From Vigna angularis (Eukaryota > Streptophyta > Magnoliopsida > Fabales > Fabaceae): a stretch of DNA of 64,000 bases. Numbering within the stretch: the stretch's first letter is position 1; each line of letters starts with the position of its first letter. The stretch is taken from NCBI RefSeq assembly GCF_016808095.1, contig NC_068973.1:4894501-4958500 (forward strand), written 5' to 3'. Positions 1 to 13,261 of the stretch are shown here, piece after piece. The notes under the pieces were generated by a model that was not told where the DNA came from, searched no databases, and saw nothing but the letters and a program-made list of their open reading frames with translations. The translations under genes were made by a program, and so were the position numbers.

Positions 1-2324
1 TTGTGAGAATGTTAACGACAGAGTGAAATTAGTCTTGTTTCATTTTCTTAACTGATTGTTTTGCGCTTTTAATATGTATATATATTTTTCAGAATGTTAA
101 AAACAAGATTTTAAGAGTATTTTTTGAAGAGATAAATTTTTTTAATAATAAAAAAAATGAAAGAATGACATGAAATAGTGAAATTTAATTTAATTTAATT
201 GGAGGAAAATTTGATAACAAAAGCATAGTTGTGAGGTTATGGGAGTGAAATATGTAAATGATTACAATAATTTAAAAGTATTTTTCAAAAGAATGATAAA
301 TATGTCATTCTAAATAAAAGAAAGAAAAGGGAAGTGTAGTAAAGAAGGGATGTGTAAATAGTAGAGGGTTAAAATAAGGGCCCTGTTTTATGGTCCACAT
401 TAGAGGCTATCGGGCTATCAGAGCTTTTGCAAAGGATATTGAAATATTCAGATCTAAGTTTGTAGATTCCCATTACAGAAAAGTCTATTATCTATTCATC
501 TAAAGTAGAAAAGCAGAAATAACAACTGTTTACTTAAACAATAATAAAAAATATTTTAAATACAAAGCAAACTTTCTAATAAAAATTAAAAAATCCCCAC
601 ACCATCAGATTTTGAAAACTGATTATATAATTACTAAGTAGTTTTTAATTTTTAATGATAATCTAATTGCAATTTTCATATTTTATATCTAAAAATATCT
701 GATTATGTATAAATTGATAAAAAAAATGCAAGTCTTCTTAGTAAAATATTAATAACTTCAAAAAATAAAGCTTTAAATATATCCATCTCTTGAAATATAG
801 TTTTATTTTTGTTTTTCCAAAATATTTTAGCTTAACATTTTGTCTTCAAAAAATTATTTTTTTAATTTAAATTTTATGATTTTGTTTGTCTAATGAGAAA
901 TTAATGAAAAAAGAGAATGATGTTAAAGATACTTGACTTCATATAAGTAAAGATGCATTTAAAGTCAATAACAAGATAAATAAATAAAACCTAATTAAGA
1001 AGACATTTGTCATATTTTACATCTGACTTCCACCACTACCAATTTTGTTAATGATTTATTACTTTACTTCATACTTGTAAAGGTACTTTTAAAATCCCTA
1101 ACAACAAACAAATATAACCAAACTAACAATATGTTTGTGATATTTTGCATCTGACCTACATTTACTTGTAGTTGTGGTGTTGATGAATATTTTTCTTACA
1201 AAGTACTTTCAATCCGCATGTTTTCAAGCATTATTCTTTGTTGTTTTTGTGCTTGCATGTATCACTTATGTCAAATTAATTATAGATAAATATTTTATGT
1301 TTTCCAATGAATAAATATATGTTTCTTATCTCTTTTAAATTGTTACTAGAATTTTCTGAACGAGTTTAGAATTTATAAACTTCTTTTTCAACAATTTTAT
1401 CTTGTCAGTAATACCTAATAGTTTATTTGAGTATTCATTTATTGTCTCGTACTCTTTAATCTGCAATTAAAACTCTCTTATCAAGTTTAAAACTTCCATA
1501 CCTCAAATTTTCTCATTTCTTTCATATTTTTTTCTCAAATAATTCCAAAATTATTTTGGTCACTTTAGGATTATGATTATGGTAAGAATCATTTTCAAAA
1601 TACTTAAAAACAAGCATGATTTTGCTTTTATCTTTTCTTTCTCGTTTTGCATTTTGATTTGATATAAGGTGAAGTTTTGTGGCAACATGTCTCCATCTTT
1701 CTTCGTAATTTTCCATAAATTTAGTTAGATAAGTTTGCATTTTTATTGATAATAACTAATAGCTTTCACTATGAAGAGTCGAATATGATTTCTGAAATTT
1801 TTTCTTCCATTCTACAAATCTCATAACAACTATAACTCTAATATTATTATCGAGACTTTTAATGTTTCTTTAAAATGTAAGAAATATAAAATATGTTATA
1901 AATGTAACTTATTATTCTATTTTATTAGTGTACTTCATATATATAAAAAAGTAATAGAATATAAAATATTTACATTATTCTAATAATCATAAAAAATATT
2001 AAATATTTACAATATTTTAACCATCATAAAAATAAATAAATGTAATAAAACATTAAATATTTACAATATTCTTTTTGAACTTCTAAGAAACCTCTAACCG
2101 CTCTAACTCATCCTTGCTTATGAAATTTAGGTAAACATTAAACCATATACCTACGACCTTAAAGGTTACTAGAAAAAAAAAATAGTCAAAAATATATTTT
2201 CATAAGTCCAAATTCTAAGTGTTGATAAACTTTTTTTTGATATAGATAAGTTATTTTCTATTAGTATATTTTGAAAAAAAAAAGCATAAAAAGAACATTT
2301 AAAACACAACAAATAATCCAAATA
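1..2324. other. AT-rich intergenic DNA, no gene seen
   Basis: No reading frame here looks like a protein family, and no RNA gene was recognised. The short frames are what AT-rich DNA gives by chance. Two weak internal repeats are visible. A block at about 931-1040 recurs, diverged, at about 1061-1167 (offset about 130 bp; both contain ACTTCATA near the start and CATCTGAC near the end). Around 1960-2075 a unit containing AAATATTTACAATATT recurs about every 50-60 bp. Confidence 0.6.
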
Positions 2325-2992
2325 TTTATTTCCATCTTGATTGAAATTTGACAAGATAAGATGAAATAAACCAAGGTAAGTAATGAAATAGAAAACAACA
2401 TTTAGAATTTTTTTAGGAAAACAGTACAAATGAAAGCAGACACATTTGTAATTTGTAATTATGATAAGTATAGAAAGGAAGAACAAAATTACCTGAATGC
2501 TACACATTAACTCCCGTAAGCAAGCACAACCTCGAAAGACATAGCAGTTTCAACAACTACCACAACCAGTTCCTTAACACTGCCATCAAACCATAATGTT
2601 AATGTTGAGTAAAGCTTCTTTATTATTCTTTTAACATTTCTATACGGAATTTTTAAAATACATTGATACTAATATATTAAAAAAATTAAGATTAAATATG
2701 TTTTTTATTTTTTAACTTTTCAATAAAAATTAAAATTAATTTCTTTTAAAAACTTTGAATTAATTTAGTCTTTTATTTTAAAACGGTATGAATTTAGTAC
2801 TTTTTAATCAAATTTTATTAAGTTTATTTAAGATTTTAAACATGTTTCTTAATTATTATAAGAAAAAAAATATTAAATAGTATAAAAAATTCATAAAATA
2901 CATTTGAAATGTTAAATAAATTTAATAAGATCTGACTAAAAGAATTAAATCTAGTTGAAAAAATAAATTAGATCAAAGTTTTGAAGCGTGAT
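2325..2992. repeat. Direct duplication, copy A (~660 bp)
   Basis: This segment recurs in the same orientation at about 5740-6395. The two copies are very similar by eye, with scattered substitutions and small indels. Copy A stops exactly where the LTR begins: both copies run to GAAGCGTGAT, then copy A continues into TGTCAG while copy B continues TAATTTTAATT. The right part of the unit (from 2692) is the left portion of an AT-rich terminal-inverted-repeat element that is complete only in copy B. No coding content was recognised. Confidence 0.85.
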
Positions 2993-5616
2993 TGTCAGAA
3001 CCATTAAAATCCACTCAAGGTTCGTCTTAGTGGATTACATGTGTCAACAAGGGGGTCTGACACTCAGATGGTGGAAGGTAGGTGTGAGCAGCTGAGTGGT
3101 CGTTCGTTTTGGCGTTGGAAGGAAAACTCTAAGTTTCAGAATTTCACGCCACTCTCTGCGTGCACCCTTCTTCCCCAGATTTCTAAAAAATTTCATTCTC
3201 TCCTCCTTCTCTCTAAAAAGCTCTATCTTCTCTCTAAGAAATTCTCACCTTTGCTTTCTCCGATCACCATTCAGGCACCGTTTTTACTCCTCCAGTGTCA
3301 AGAGCTTCAGTTTGAGTCGATCGGTTTTGGGTTCTGAATTGGTAAGTTCTTCTCTTCACTTAGTCGTGCGTTTTCTTGGACATGCAAACCAAGTTCTGGT
3401 TTCATGTGTTGATCACTCTTTTAAAATGAGAGGTTCTGATAGTGTTTTGGTTTTACTTGGTTTAGTTTGGAAAATTGTTGAGCGTTGAGGGTAGAAGGAC
3501 TTGTAGTGGTGAAACTGTACTCTGTCTCTGTGAACGTTCGATCACGCTCAGAGGTAAGGGAAGCTTATATAATTTGATTTTTATGTTTGTTTGGATTGTA
3601 TGTATGTTCGTTGAGTTGCTGAATTAATATGAAATATGATTGTTGCTATGTTTTTACTGTATGAAAATTTACTATGATATGGATGTATGAAATTATGAAG
3701 ATAGATGTTGAGAAATGAATTGAGATAAATAATTCGAAGTATGAAATTCCCTATGATAATGTGTGTTCGTTACTAAATGGTCTTTGATCGTTCGGTTTTT
3801 CTCGGGGACTCGTTTAGAACTGAATTCTTTCATTTGGAAGGAATTTCTGTTGAGGACCGAGCGTCTTCGTCTAGTAAAATTTGTGTATAGTCGTTCAACC
3901 AAGGATATTCGTTCCTTGGCATCCTGATATAAATTTAAGTATATTTATATGTAGTAGTATTTTCGTTTATTCTTGAACATTAGTTAATTGATATCGTATA
4001 TTTATCACCTTATTCTATAAATTAAGTGGTGCTCGGTCGTTCACCAAGCGCTTGTACTATTTCATGCTAGGTCTTTCACCAAACGCTCGTACTATTTAAT
4101 GCTAGGTCTTTCACCAAGCGCTCGTACGATTTAGTGCTAGGTATTTCACCAAGCGCTCGTACGATTTAGTGCTAGGTATTTCACCAAGCGCTCGTACTAT
4201 TTAATGCTAGGTCTTTCACCAAGCGCTCGTACGATTTAATACTAGGTCTTACACCAAGCGCTTGTTCTCTTTTTCGTAATCTATCTTGCCAATAAGAGCG
4301 TTCGTCCAAACTCAATAGTGTTCACCTTCTACTGTGCTCGATCTTTGACTGGCATTCAGTTTTCTTGATGTTAAACTCATAAATAAGCTAAGTATTATAG
4401 CGTTCGGTTTCTTCATATGATTCTTTTAAGTACTATCCTTTGAATGTCTTGCAATGCCTGTCTCCATTGGTTTCGGCCTAGAGTCTTAGTACTCGGTCTA
4501 GGTTTTACGGTGTCCAGTCTAAATGCTCATGAGTCAGTTCATTAAATTGACTCACTTTGTAAAATAACGTTCGATTCTTTTAGTCTTGAGAAATATTATT
4601 GTAATTGGTCTCTTTCCAACCCCGATATTCACTCTCTCGGTTTTGATCCGTTCTGGAACTGGAAACCTCTCGGTCTCACTCCCAGTGTTCGGTCTCGTTC
4701 GGGGTGGAAGATGTACGTTCGGTATTTTGTATCCTATGGGATCTTTGTTCAATTTGAGGTTTTATAATGAAAGATGATGGAGGATGTTATGGATGAAACA
4801 TATTTGATTTTGAAAGAGTATTATGGGGAGGAATATCTCATGAATGAATATTGGAATTGGTAAAGTATGAATGTGGGCATGCTAAGCTGGCGGTTCATCC
4901 TGATATTCCGTTATTACTCGTTCTCATGTAGAGAAGGGTAAGTCATGTGTGGGAATGGCAGGAGGTCCTAGTCCTTATGGTTAATTTGGACAGATAGGAC
5001 TAACCTCGGGTGGCAGCTGTTGAGGGTATCACAGTTACTACATCACCCAGGTGCACGAACGTCGTAGCTACACAGAATTCATACCGTTCGGACAATCAGA
5101 GTCTAGTATTAGGCTTTGGATGGAGTTAATGATTTATCTTGTTTATTTGAATTGTGTGAAATATATGCTGATAAATGAATTGAATTACATAAGCTTACCC
5201 TATTTTTTCTTGTCTTGTCTGTTTTGTACGTTCGGTTGTCTTTCTGTTGCAATGATCATCCATGTGGATGTGAGCAGAAGGAAACGAGCTACTGGAAGAA
5301 GCGCTGAAAGAAGAAAATTTAGTTGAGGTAGAAGTTAAGACCGAACAGTAGAACCGTTTGGTCAGTATTTTAGTTTAGTTGTAAGATGATTGTTCGATCA
5401 TCTTTTCCCTTTTCTTTTGTAGGACCGTTTGGTATAGGCCTTTTGTAAACCGTTCGGTGAAGATTGCATCTTTGTACAGTTTTAACTTTCTTGTCATTTA
5501 TGAAAAGTCGTTCGGTCATAAGCGTACGTTCTCTATTTTGTAAGACTGATCTGTAGTATTATTAAAATGTGATTCTTCTATTATATAGTTTTATACTGTA
5601 TTTTTGGGATGTTACA
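2993..5616 (+). mobile_element. Long LTR of a Ty3/gypsy-like retrotransposon (Tekay/Del-like by size and PBS)
   Basis: The block starts TGTCAGAACC and ends GATGTTACA. Four bases later, at 5621-5632, stands TGGTATCAGAGC, the standard primer-binding site for initiator Met-tRNA, so this is a 5' LTR on the + strand about 2.62 kb long. Known chromoviruses of the Tekay/Del lineage have LTRs of this length and this primer; the lineage is inferred, since no gag or pol is present. It is richer in G+C than its surroundings and contains many GTTCGGT-type words and a 35-bp minisatellite. Only about 110 bp of internal sequence follow before the duplicated flank, so the rest of the element and its 3' LTR are missing. 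Related blocks lie near 9.0-10.85 kb, 30.8-31.6 kb and 40.3-40.5 kb. Confidence 0.75.
4031..4268. repeat. 35-bp minisatellite, about 7 copies, inside the LTR
   Basis: The word CACCAAGCG or a one-base variant begins at 4042, 4077, 4112, 4147, 4182, 4217 and 4252, an exact 35-base spacing. Units differ by a few substitutions (for example GTACTATT against GTACGATT and GCTAGGTC against GCTAGGTA). There is no open frame through the array, so it is a non-coding tandem repeat within the LTR. Confidence 0.95.
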
Positions 5617-5620
5617 TTAA

Positions 5621-5632
5621 TGGTATCAGAGC
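5621..5632 (+). other. Retrotransposon primer-binding site (Met-tRNA)
   Basis: TGGTATCAGAGC, complementary to the 3' end of plant initiator methionine tRNA, lies four bases after the LTR terminus ACA. It fixes the strand and the 3' boundary of the LTR at 2993-5616. Confidence 0.85.
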
Positions 5633-5739
5633 AGTTTTGTTCCTTAAAAACACTGTATGTTATGAGTATACTATGCTTTTGCTGTGTGCTCAACGTTTGT
5701 TTAATGAGTATTTTGGACTCTTTGAATTAAACTAATGGT

Positions 5740-6430
5740 TATTTTCATCTTGATTGAAATTTGAAAAGATAAGATGAAATAAACCAAGGTAAGTAATGCA
5801 ATAGAAAAATACATTTAGACATTTTTTAGGAAAACAGTACAAATGAAAGCAGACACATTTGTAATTTGTAATTATGATAAGTATAGAAAGGAAGAACAAA
5901 ATTACCTAAATGCTACGCATTAACTCCCCTAAGTAAGCACAACCTCGAAAGACAAAGCAGTTTCAACAACTACCACACAACCAATTCCTTAACACTGCCA
6001 TCAAACCATAATGTTAATGATGAGTAAAGCTTCTTTATTATTCTTTTAACATTTCTATACGGAATTTTTAAAATACATTGATACTAATATATTAAAAAAA
6101 TTAAGATTAAATATGTTTTTCATTTTTTAATTTTTCAATAAAAATTGAAATTAATTTCTTTTAAAAACTTTGAATTAGTTTAGTCTTTTATTTTAAAACG
6201 GTATGAATTTAGTATTTTTTAATCAAATTTTATTAAGTTTATTTAAGATTTTAAACATGATTTTTAATTACTATAAGAAAAAAATATTAAATAGTATAAA
6301 AATTCATAAAATGTCAAATAAATTTAATAAAATCTGTCTAAAAGAATTAAATCTAGTTGAAAAAATAAATTAGATCAAAGTTTTGAAGCGTGATTAATTT
6401 TAATTTTGACTATATGAAAAACATATTTAA
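5740..6430. repeat. Direct duplication, copy B, containing an intact AT-rich TIR element
   Basis: This is the second copy of the segment at 2325-2992. It contains a complete copy of the terminal-inverted-repeat element: TTAAATATGTTTTTCAT at 6107 is mirrored by its reverse complement ending near 6430, and the arms stay alignable over roughly 130 bp with mismatches. Because the LTR in copy A interrupts the equivalent of GAAGCGTGAT, copy B shows the uninterrupted state at that point. Confidence 0.75.
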
Positions 6431-9034
6431 GAAAAAAAATTTTAAAGCATCAAATTAATATATAATAATTTTTTTGAAGATATAGCAGAAATAATATAAA
6501 AAAAATTAAAATGATATGTCTGAAATGGTGTAGGCACATTGAGATTTTGATGTGGCACCTTCCACAAATTCCAGCCTAATAATGTTGTCATTATTGAAGA
6601 ATCTATTGGAATGGAAGTGAGATTAGGGCACAGCATTACTCATCTATTCCCTTGGGGCCTCACCTTCCACACCACAAGATTTTCCTTGTCAATGGCTAAA
6701 GAACAAATCTTTTCAATCACTCTCTCATGCCCACTTTTTAATTCATCTCAAACCTATGCTATGCTGCTACACATAATCCAATCATGCAAAAAAAAAAAAA
6801 AAACCCTTCTTTATCAATGGAAAAATTCAATAAATAAGAACTATAATAAACAAACCTATGATGGGTCCCAATAGGGTGTTGTGCAATGAAAATTTAGGAC
6901 ATTGGAGGATCCTTTAAGAGAGGGTAAAGATCATCAAGGACAAGTAAGAAGTACTTCTTTTTATTATTTTTTTCTTTAGTTCAAAATGAGATGTATAAAC
7001 TATGCTTATTTCTTATCTTATAAAAATACAATGGTGGCTCTATGATGTGAAACTCGAGTTTAACACTAATAAATCATGAACATCATATATACTATAAAAT
7101 ATTAAAATAGTAAATTTATAATATTTTATCTAATAATTATTTTTTGAGTTAATTGTGTTTGTAGTTCTTAAATTTTAAACACAAAATTAAAATTTGTTTC
7201 TATCTTCAAATTTGTATACATTTTGATATTGTGTAATTTTAAATATGAGTTTAACTATTTATATTCCTAACATTAAAAAATCACTATTTTTTTATCTATA
7301 ACCTAACTTTTTGATGAAATCCAATGTGGATCACAAGTTGACTCATTTACTTTCTTGTAAAAGCTTATTTCAAAGTTGTCGGCAGAAAACATGGTTGGAC
7401 AATTGTTTACTTTATATTTGGGAATTGAGAGATGGTATCACCAACACCAATGTCTTCATGTTTTATTAGTTACCCAATATGTGGTATACAATATAGAAGA
7501 AAGAATCCACATAGAAATACGAAAAAAATATTATTTTTTTAATCATGTTATTTATAACTCGATCTTCGGATAACTAATTTCTGTAAAAGTTACTTTTAGT
7601 GGAATCTCTCTCGTAATGTTATCTTACTTGAGAATTTATTATGTTTCAAGCAATAGTAAAAAAGTAAGTTGAAAAATATCTACAAACCTAAAAAAACATC
7701 ACTAAACACAAACCAAAACACTCATAAGAGAATAAACTAGTAGAGAAAATTATTTTTTTCAACTAAAAAAACAAATACAACTTTGAAAATGTTCAACTAA
7801 TAACTAATTAATAGTATAGAAATTTTAAAGAAGAAGAATTATTTTTTAAAAATTGAACTCGGATCGAATAAAATGTTGTATAGTTAATTACTTTCTAGAA
7901 GAATGTATTTGTTGAAAAATATAAGAATCAGATTTTTCTTTTAAAATGGTAAAAGGAAGGTATAAAGAAAGAAACATGCATAAAACACTCATAAGTTAAG
8001 ATTGTGATGTTTCATATAAAATTAAGTAGATGATTTTGTTTCAATAAAGTTTAAACAAAGTGTATTTAGAATTTATATTTTTTACTGAACTTTCTTGCTG
8101 TCCTTCTGCTTTATGATACAATATATACTAGTTTTAATGTTTTTAAAATGCATTAAAAACCTTTTTAATATATTAATACTAGTATATATATTTTAAGGAT
8201 TCACATTAAAAAACAAAAAAAAAAATATGGACTCGTCTATTTATTCACATTTTGAAACACGTTACAAACTATCTTCAAAGAATATTCCCATTTAATATTC
8301 AAACGTCTTTTTTTTTTCATTTCTTTCTTAATATCATACAATTAATATTACTTTTACACCTAATAATTGTAACAGTATAATTATTTAAATTATAGAACTT
8401 GAGTAAATAATTATTGTAAGCCAATAACTCATTGAAACACATCACAGAACATTTCTTCGATTTTTTTTACACATTTGTCAAATAAATGTTAGCATGAAAG
8501 TTGAATTATCATGACATAAAATTCATAGTATAATATTTGAAGTATCAAAATATATAATTCGTTGTCATATTTATATTAGCTTGTTGACATTTAGAGATTA
8601 ATCGTCCAATGTGTGTATCTATTATATATGCATTTATAGTTGTCTCTGTTTTGAATGAAATCTTTCTTGTAAAGCATCTGTTATGAGTTTCACAAAACGC
8701 GTGTATAAAAAATGGTTAATATTTTTCAAGGATGAAAAGGTTAAAAAAATATGATAGACGATAAATAAATTTTAAAATTATTAAAAATAAATAACGTACA
8801 AGTCTTTGAGAACTATAAGACTGAAAACTTACTTATTTTCGTCGGAGAAAAATGATCGTATTGACATGTATCATTAAATAATTTAATGTTCTTTAATATA
8901 TATGAAAATATATTTGAGTTTATAGAGTTTTTTTTTAAGATTTAGAAAATAACATTTTAGAAGTGATAATGGTTTAAAAATAGTGAAACTCAGTTATTTT
9001 AATATTAAAACACATCATTTTTTGTAGAAACCAC
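6431..9034. other. AT-rich intergenic DNA, no gene seen
   Basis: No protein family or structural RNA was recognised. About 6560-6800 is less AT-rich and can form a short imperfect hairpin (GGAAGTGAG near 6612 against CTCACCTTCC near 6660), but it matches no microRNA that I know. 7145-7260 resembles one arm of the AT-rich TIR elements found elsewhere in the window; a matching second arm was not found. Confidence 0.5.
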
Positions 9035-10850
9035 TTTTATAGATTTTTCTGAATTCTCTCATTGTCTGATTGAAGAACGGAGATAATAGGATTGATCCTT
9101 GCGGCGACCTCTTTAATTTGCACTGATCAATTTCTTCATTCGTATAAGTTAAGTTTAAACTCTTTTTCTTGGTCTTTTTTCGGTTATCTATGGCATGTGA
9201 GCCTTTTTTTTATTTGTATACATATTTAGTCATCTATATGAGTCTCTTCTGATAAGTGGTTCTAATAGTGTATCTTGATTGTGTTTGTGTTGTTTCTAGG
9301 TGTAGATAAGACATCGTGTGATCTTGAAAATTTGTGGGGTTCCTTAGAACAAGTTCGTTTGCCTCTCAAGTAAGGGAAACTAATTGCTTTGTTTTTAAGT
9401 TATAAATATCTTGAAATTTTGCTTCGTATGATTGAATGGTATGATGATGTTTGATCTACAAAATTTGGTTTGTGTTGGATGTTTGTTAATTCATTTGTCT
9501 TTATTGAATTGATGTTGATTGAGGAGCTTAGAATTTTGACCATTAAGCTAATTGGTATTTGCCCTAACATTAAAAGTTGTTTTTTACCAAATTATTAAAA
9601 AAGGAATACCAATTTGATCATTTGAGCAGATTCCAATTTTCCAAATCATCGAGTTTTCATATCTGGTGTTCTCATGAAAAGTTGAGCGTGGCAGATTGGC
9701 GTTGAGTGCCAATTCATTTGGCATGTCTGGGAGCAGTTTAGCTTTAGGCTGTTGAGCACCAATTTTGAATTGTTGAGCGTAGTAATTACAAATGATATAA
9801 CACTAAGCAGAGTCAGGGTGTCGCTTAGCACCCATTTTTTGTGAATGGTTTAGGTTGAGCGATGTTAGGGTCTCGCTGAGTGTCATCCTTGTATTGCAGA
9901 TCTAGAGCATCTTTAACTCTAGGGCGCTGAGAATCATAAAGTGTCATTCAACGTAACTTATTGCGATAAGAATGACGTTGAGCGCCACCTTTTATGAAAT
10001 GTCTAGCGTTGGGTGCTACCTCTGAGCATCAGTGTGTATGTGTAACTCTGTTGGTCTTCTTGCCTGTTTGAGATAGACCCTAAAATGGACTTTATGTATA
10101 TGTATGAATATTATGATGATTTATTGAGGTGATGATATTTTGTAGATATGTGTGGTATTATTGTTGAGAGAATTTCAAGGAGAAATTATGTGTGGTGGTG
10201 ATGTGTAGTGTATCCTTGTGACATACTACCAACCATTCAACTCATAAAGAGGAATGATGGGGGTGAGAGTGATAGAAGGTCCTAGCCACTTGACAGTTTT
10301 TATCCTAAGCACGAACGAGGCTAAACTCTTGAGTAGTAGGGTGATAACTCCTTTGTTTATGACCTGCATAGCATAAATATTACTACAAGTGCACACCTAA
10401 AGTGAAACTCAATGTCAAGACATGTATCTGAATAATTGTAGTGTCAATTGTTTATGTGTGTTTATATGAGTTATTGTATTTCATAAATGTTTATCTTATA
10501 CATGATATAATTTAATTGTCTTAGAAAACTCTTTTTGCACATTAACTTACCCTGTCATTTTCTTTTGGTGTTTTATTATGTTTTTGTGTTTTTCTTTTGC
10601 GATGATCATGTTATTGGTGTGAGTAGATGAAAGACAATTGTAGAAGCATATATGGAGGAAGATAATGAAGTATCATAGTTCTCTTTGTGGTTGTCTTGTA
10701 ACTTCTATAGTTATTTTAGTTATATTTTATTATTATGGTTATTTAGTTTTGATAACTTTATTAATACTATATATTTAAATGTTAAGACAATATGTTTTGT
10801 TTTATCAATGTCTTATTTTATTACTTAGCTGCTAAAATTGGTATATTACA
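9035..10850 (+). mobile_element. Diverged long LTR related to the one at 2993-5616
   Basis: Several blocks match the first LTR in the same order: a TAAGGGAA word near 9370; a GAGAGTGATAGAAGGTCCTAG block near 10265 corresponding to GGCAGGAGGTCCTAG in the first LTR; GCGATGATCATG near 10600 followed by a GTGAGTAGATG-like word; and an ending ATATTACA at 10850. Between 9660 and 10030 the words GTTGAGCG and GAGCGCCA recur irregularly, which looks like a decayed tandem array. The left edge is uncertain by tens of bases and no primer-binding site follows, so this is probably a solo or truncated LTR. Confidence 0.6.
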
Positions 10851-11089
10851 ATTTCCGGTCCCCTACATTTTTAATTTATTTTTTTTGTATACATTTAAAT
10901 ATGTGTTAATGTCAAATAACTATTTTTTATTTTATTTTAATAAAGATTTACATATATAGATAATATTGTCTAACATTCTATTTTTATATTATTAGCAAAG
11001 TATTTTATTCTTTTATGGTTTTTATTATATAAATATTAATTGTTTTTTCTACACAAAATATATGTTATATTTTCTTTAACAAACACAGG

Positions 11090-12320
11090 GGAACTCTAAA
11101 AAGGAGATTTGAATAGAGTTTTAAATTTTTCGCAAATGAGTTTTTAATTCTCTATGGAGCAGTTAGACGATCTGCAATAAATGTTAAACACTTGAGTTTC
11201 TAAAATAGGGTTGCAATAAATGTTAAACACTTGAGTTTCTAAAATAGGGTTGAATGAAAAACTTTTGAAAAACATAAGCACTTAAAGAACACTTTGTGTT
11301 TATACGGATTTGCTCCAAAACTGAGCTACTTCTAATTCTTCCTTAAATTCCTTTAAAGGATTTCACTAATTACGAATTATTACAAACAAGTTTACACATT
11401 CCTATTTACAACTAACTCATTGATTAAACGAGTATAACCACCTCTGGTATCACTAGTCTATCTGACTAGACGGTATAACTTCACTAAGTTAACATTCTGA
11501 AAATAAACATAAAGTGTTTTGAAAGATTGTAAGAATAGAATGAATAACTCTCTTCGAAAGGATTTGAAATCAATACAAGATATTATGAAAACTTGTAAAA
11601 TAACTTTTCAAAGATAAGTCTTAAGAGAAAGAGCTTACAAAGAAGCAACGTGAGCCTATTGCAATAGATAATTCTAGTTCTTCTCTTTATGCAGTCCTCG
11701 TTATATAGACATCTTTGAAAAATATCTGTTAGTCATAATTTTTGACTTTCTTCTAAAGGTGTGACCTTTAAGGTAGAGTCAAAAGCTATGTTACATTTTG
11801 GTAGAGCAGTTGTGTTATGTGTACAAAAAGAACAAGTGGAAAACATGTATGAAATATTCTTTGAAGATCTTCTTATCTCTTCATGTTGTTATGATTCTAA
11901 GCAGACTTTTTGATAAAGGTGAAAATTTGTACAAAAAAACAGAGCAGAACACAACAGACAAATAGGTACTAGAAAATATATGCTTTAAAGCGTTAGACAA
12001 TTCTAAGTGTTTAGGCATAATTCGAGTACTATCATTTAACATTATCTGTTTGAATAATATGATGTCGTTTAGGAAAACAAGTTACAACGTTTAGCGTTGT
12101 TTTAAACTTGTGTTAGACACTTTTTATATTCGACACTATGGTATAACTCCTTATACTGTTTAGTGTTTATCCTAGACGGTCAAACATACGTTAGACACTA
12201 TTTTAGTTAAACACTTTTATATCATTTATTGTAGATGATTAAACCTTATTTTATTTAAACATTTTGTTAAACTTTAAAATAATGTTTGCTTAGACAATTT
12301 TGTCTTTAAAAAATTCTATA
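11090..12320 (-). mobile_element. Repeat-like block, possibly a Ty1/copia LTR remnant
   Basis: The base composition is more even than in the flanks. On the minus strand the text resembles the LTR/leader style of legume copia elements, but no primer site, protein fragment or paired terminus was found. A 39-bp unit (TGCAATAAATG at 11173 and again at 11212) is tandemly duplicated almost perfectly. The words GTTAGACACT and TTTAGTGTTTA recur from about 11990 to 12300. The assignment is tentative. Confidence 0.3.
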
Positions 12321-13261
12321 ACATGATTTTGAAATTTATAAAAACAATAGTGTGTCACGTGATTTTATTAACGTTTCTTTTATAATGATGTGGCAATTTG
12401 TAAGTTTTTAATTTTAGATCTTTGAAATTAAAATAGTTACAGGCTGATAGAATGGAGAAGGTGTTCTTAAGCATAATTATAGCTATGCAATAAGAAAATG
12501 TGAAAGAAGTGTGGCTGAAACGTGAAGCAAGGTAAGAATTGAGAGTGCAGAGTTACACGTCTTGCTGAGTCATGCAGTGTCCTGTTTGGATAGGGATATG
12601 TGGCAGAGAAAACTAAAACCATTTAATTTAAGCACTTTTTTATGACGTACTTATCTTGGACCATAATAACTTTCCTTAAAGAAGGAACAACAGAGTGTCA
12701 TACCTCTTTCACCACAATCATTGCTTCTCTCCAAAATGTCAAAGAATCACACATCAATTTTCTTAAATCTAATCCAAATTCTTAAAAGATGTTGATGCTA
12801 TTTTAACAATTGTGGTTAGATTTATTACATACCTACTGTCAAGTTGTTATTAAATCACTTTCATATGTTTAATAAAATTAATGTTTAATCTATTTATAAA
12901 AATATGTTTTGTCTCTATGATGCATTATTTAGTTCTTTTATTTTATTATGAAACTCAATAAAGGACATATATAGTGTTTTTTATGTTACAGACCAAGTTT
13001 CATAATAAATTATGACATAGTCTCCACGTGAAATACACAAATTAAATATTTTATAATTTATTTTTTGGACAAAATAAAATTTTCGAAAGGCATATTTGTT
13101 ATTTTTAAAGTGTTATATTTAAATTGGTGGACGAGTATAATCATGCTCAGAATTTAAAGTAATGATTTATATTCATTTTTATTTTATGATTTTTTTTCAT
13201 TTTTATTATAGTTAAATTTAAATATGCTTTCATCAATTCATGTGTTGTTTAATAATTTATG

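Noticed and set aside
5051..5326. 91-codon frame within the long LTR
   Set aside because: It lies in non-coding LTR sequence shared with diverged relatives that do not keep the frame open.
6605..6680. MicroRNA precursor hairpin
   Set aside because: The pairing is short and interrupted, and neither arm matches a plant microRNA family I know; small-RNA reads would be needed.
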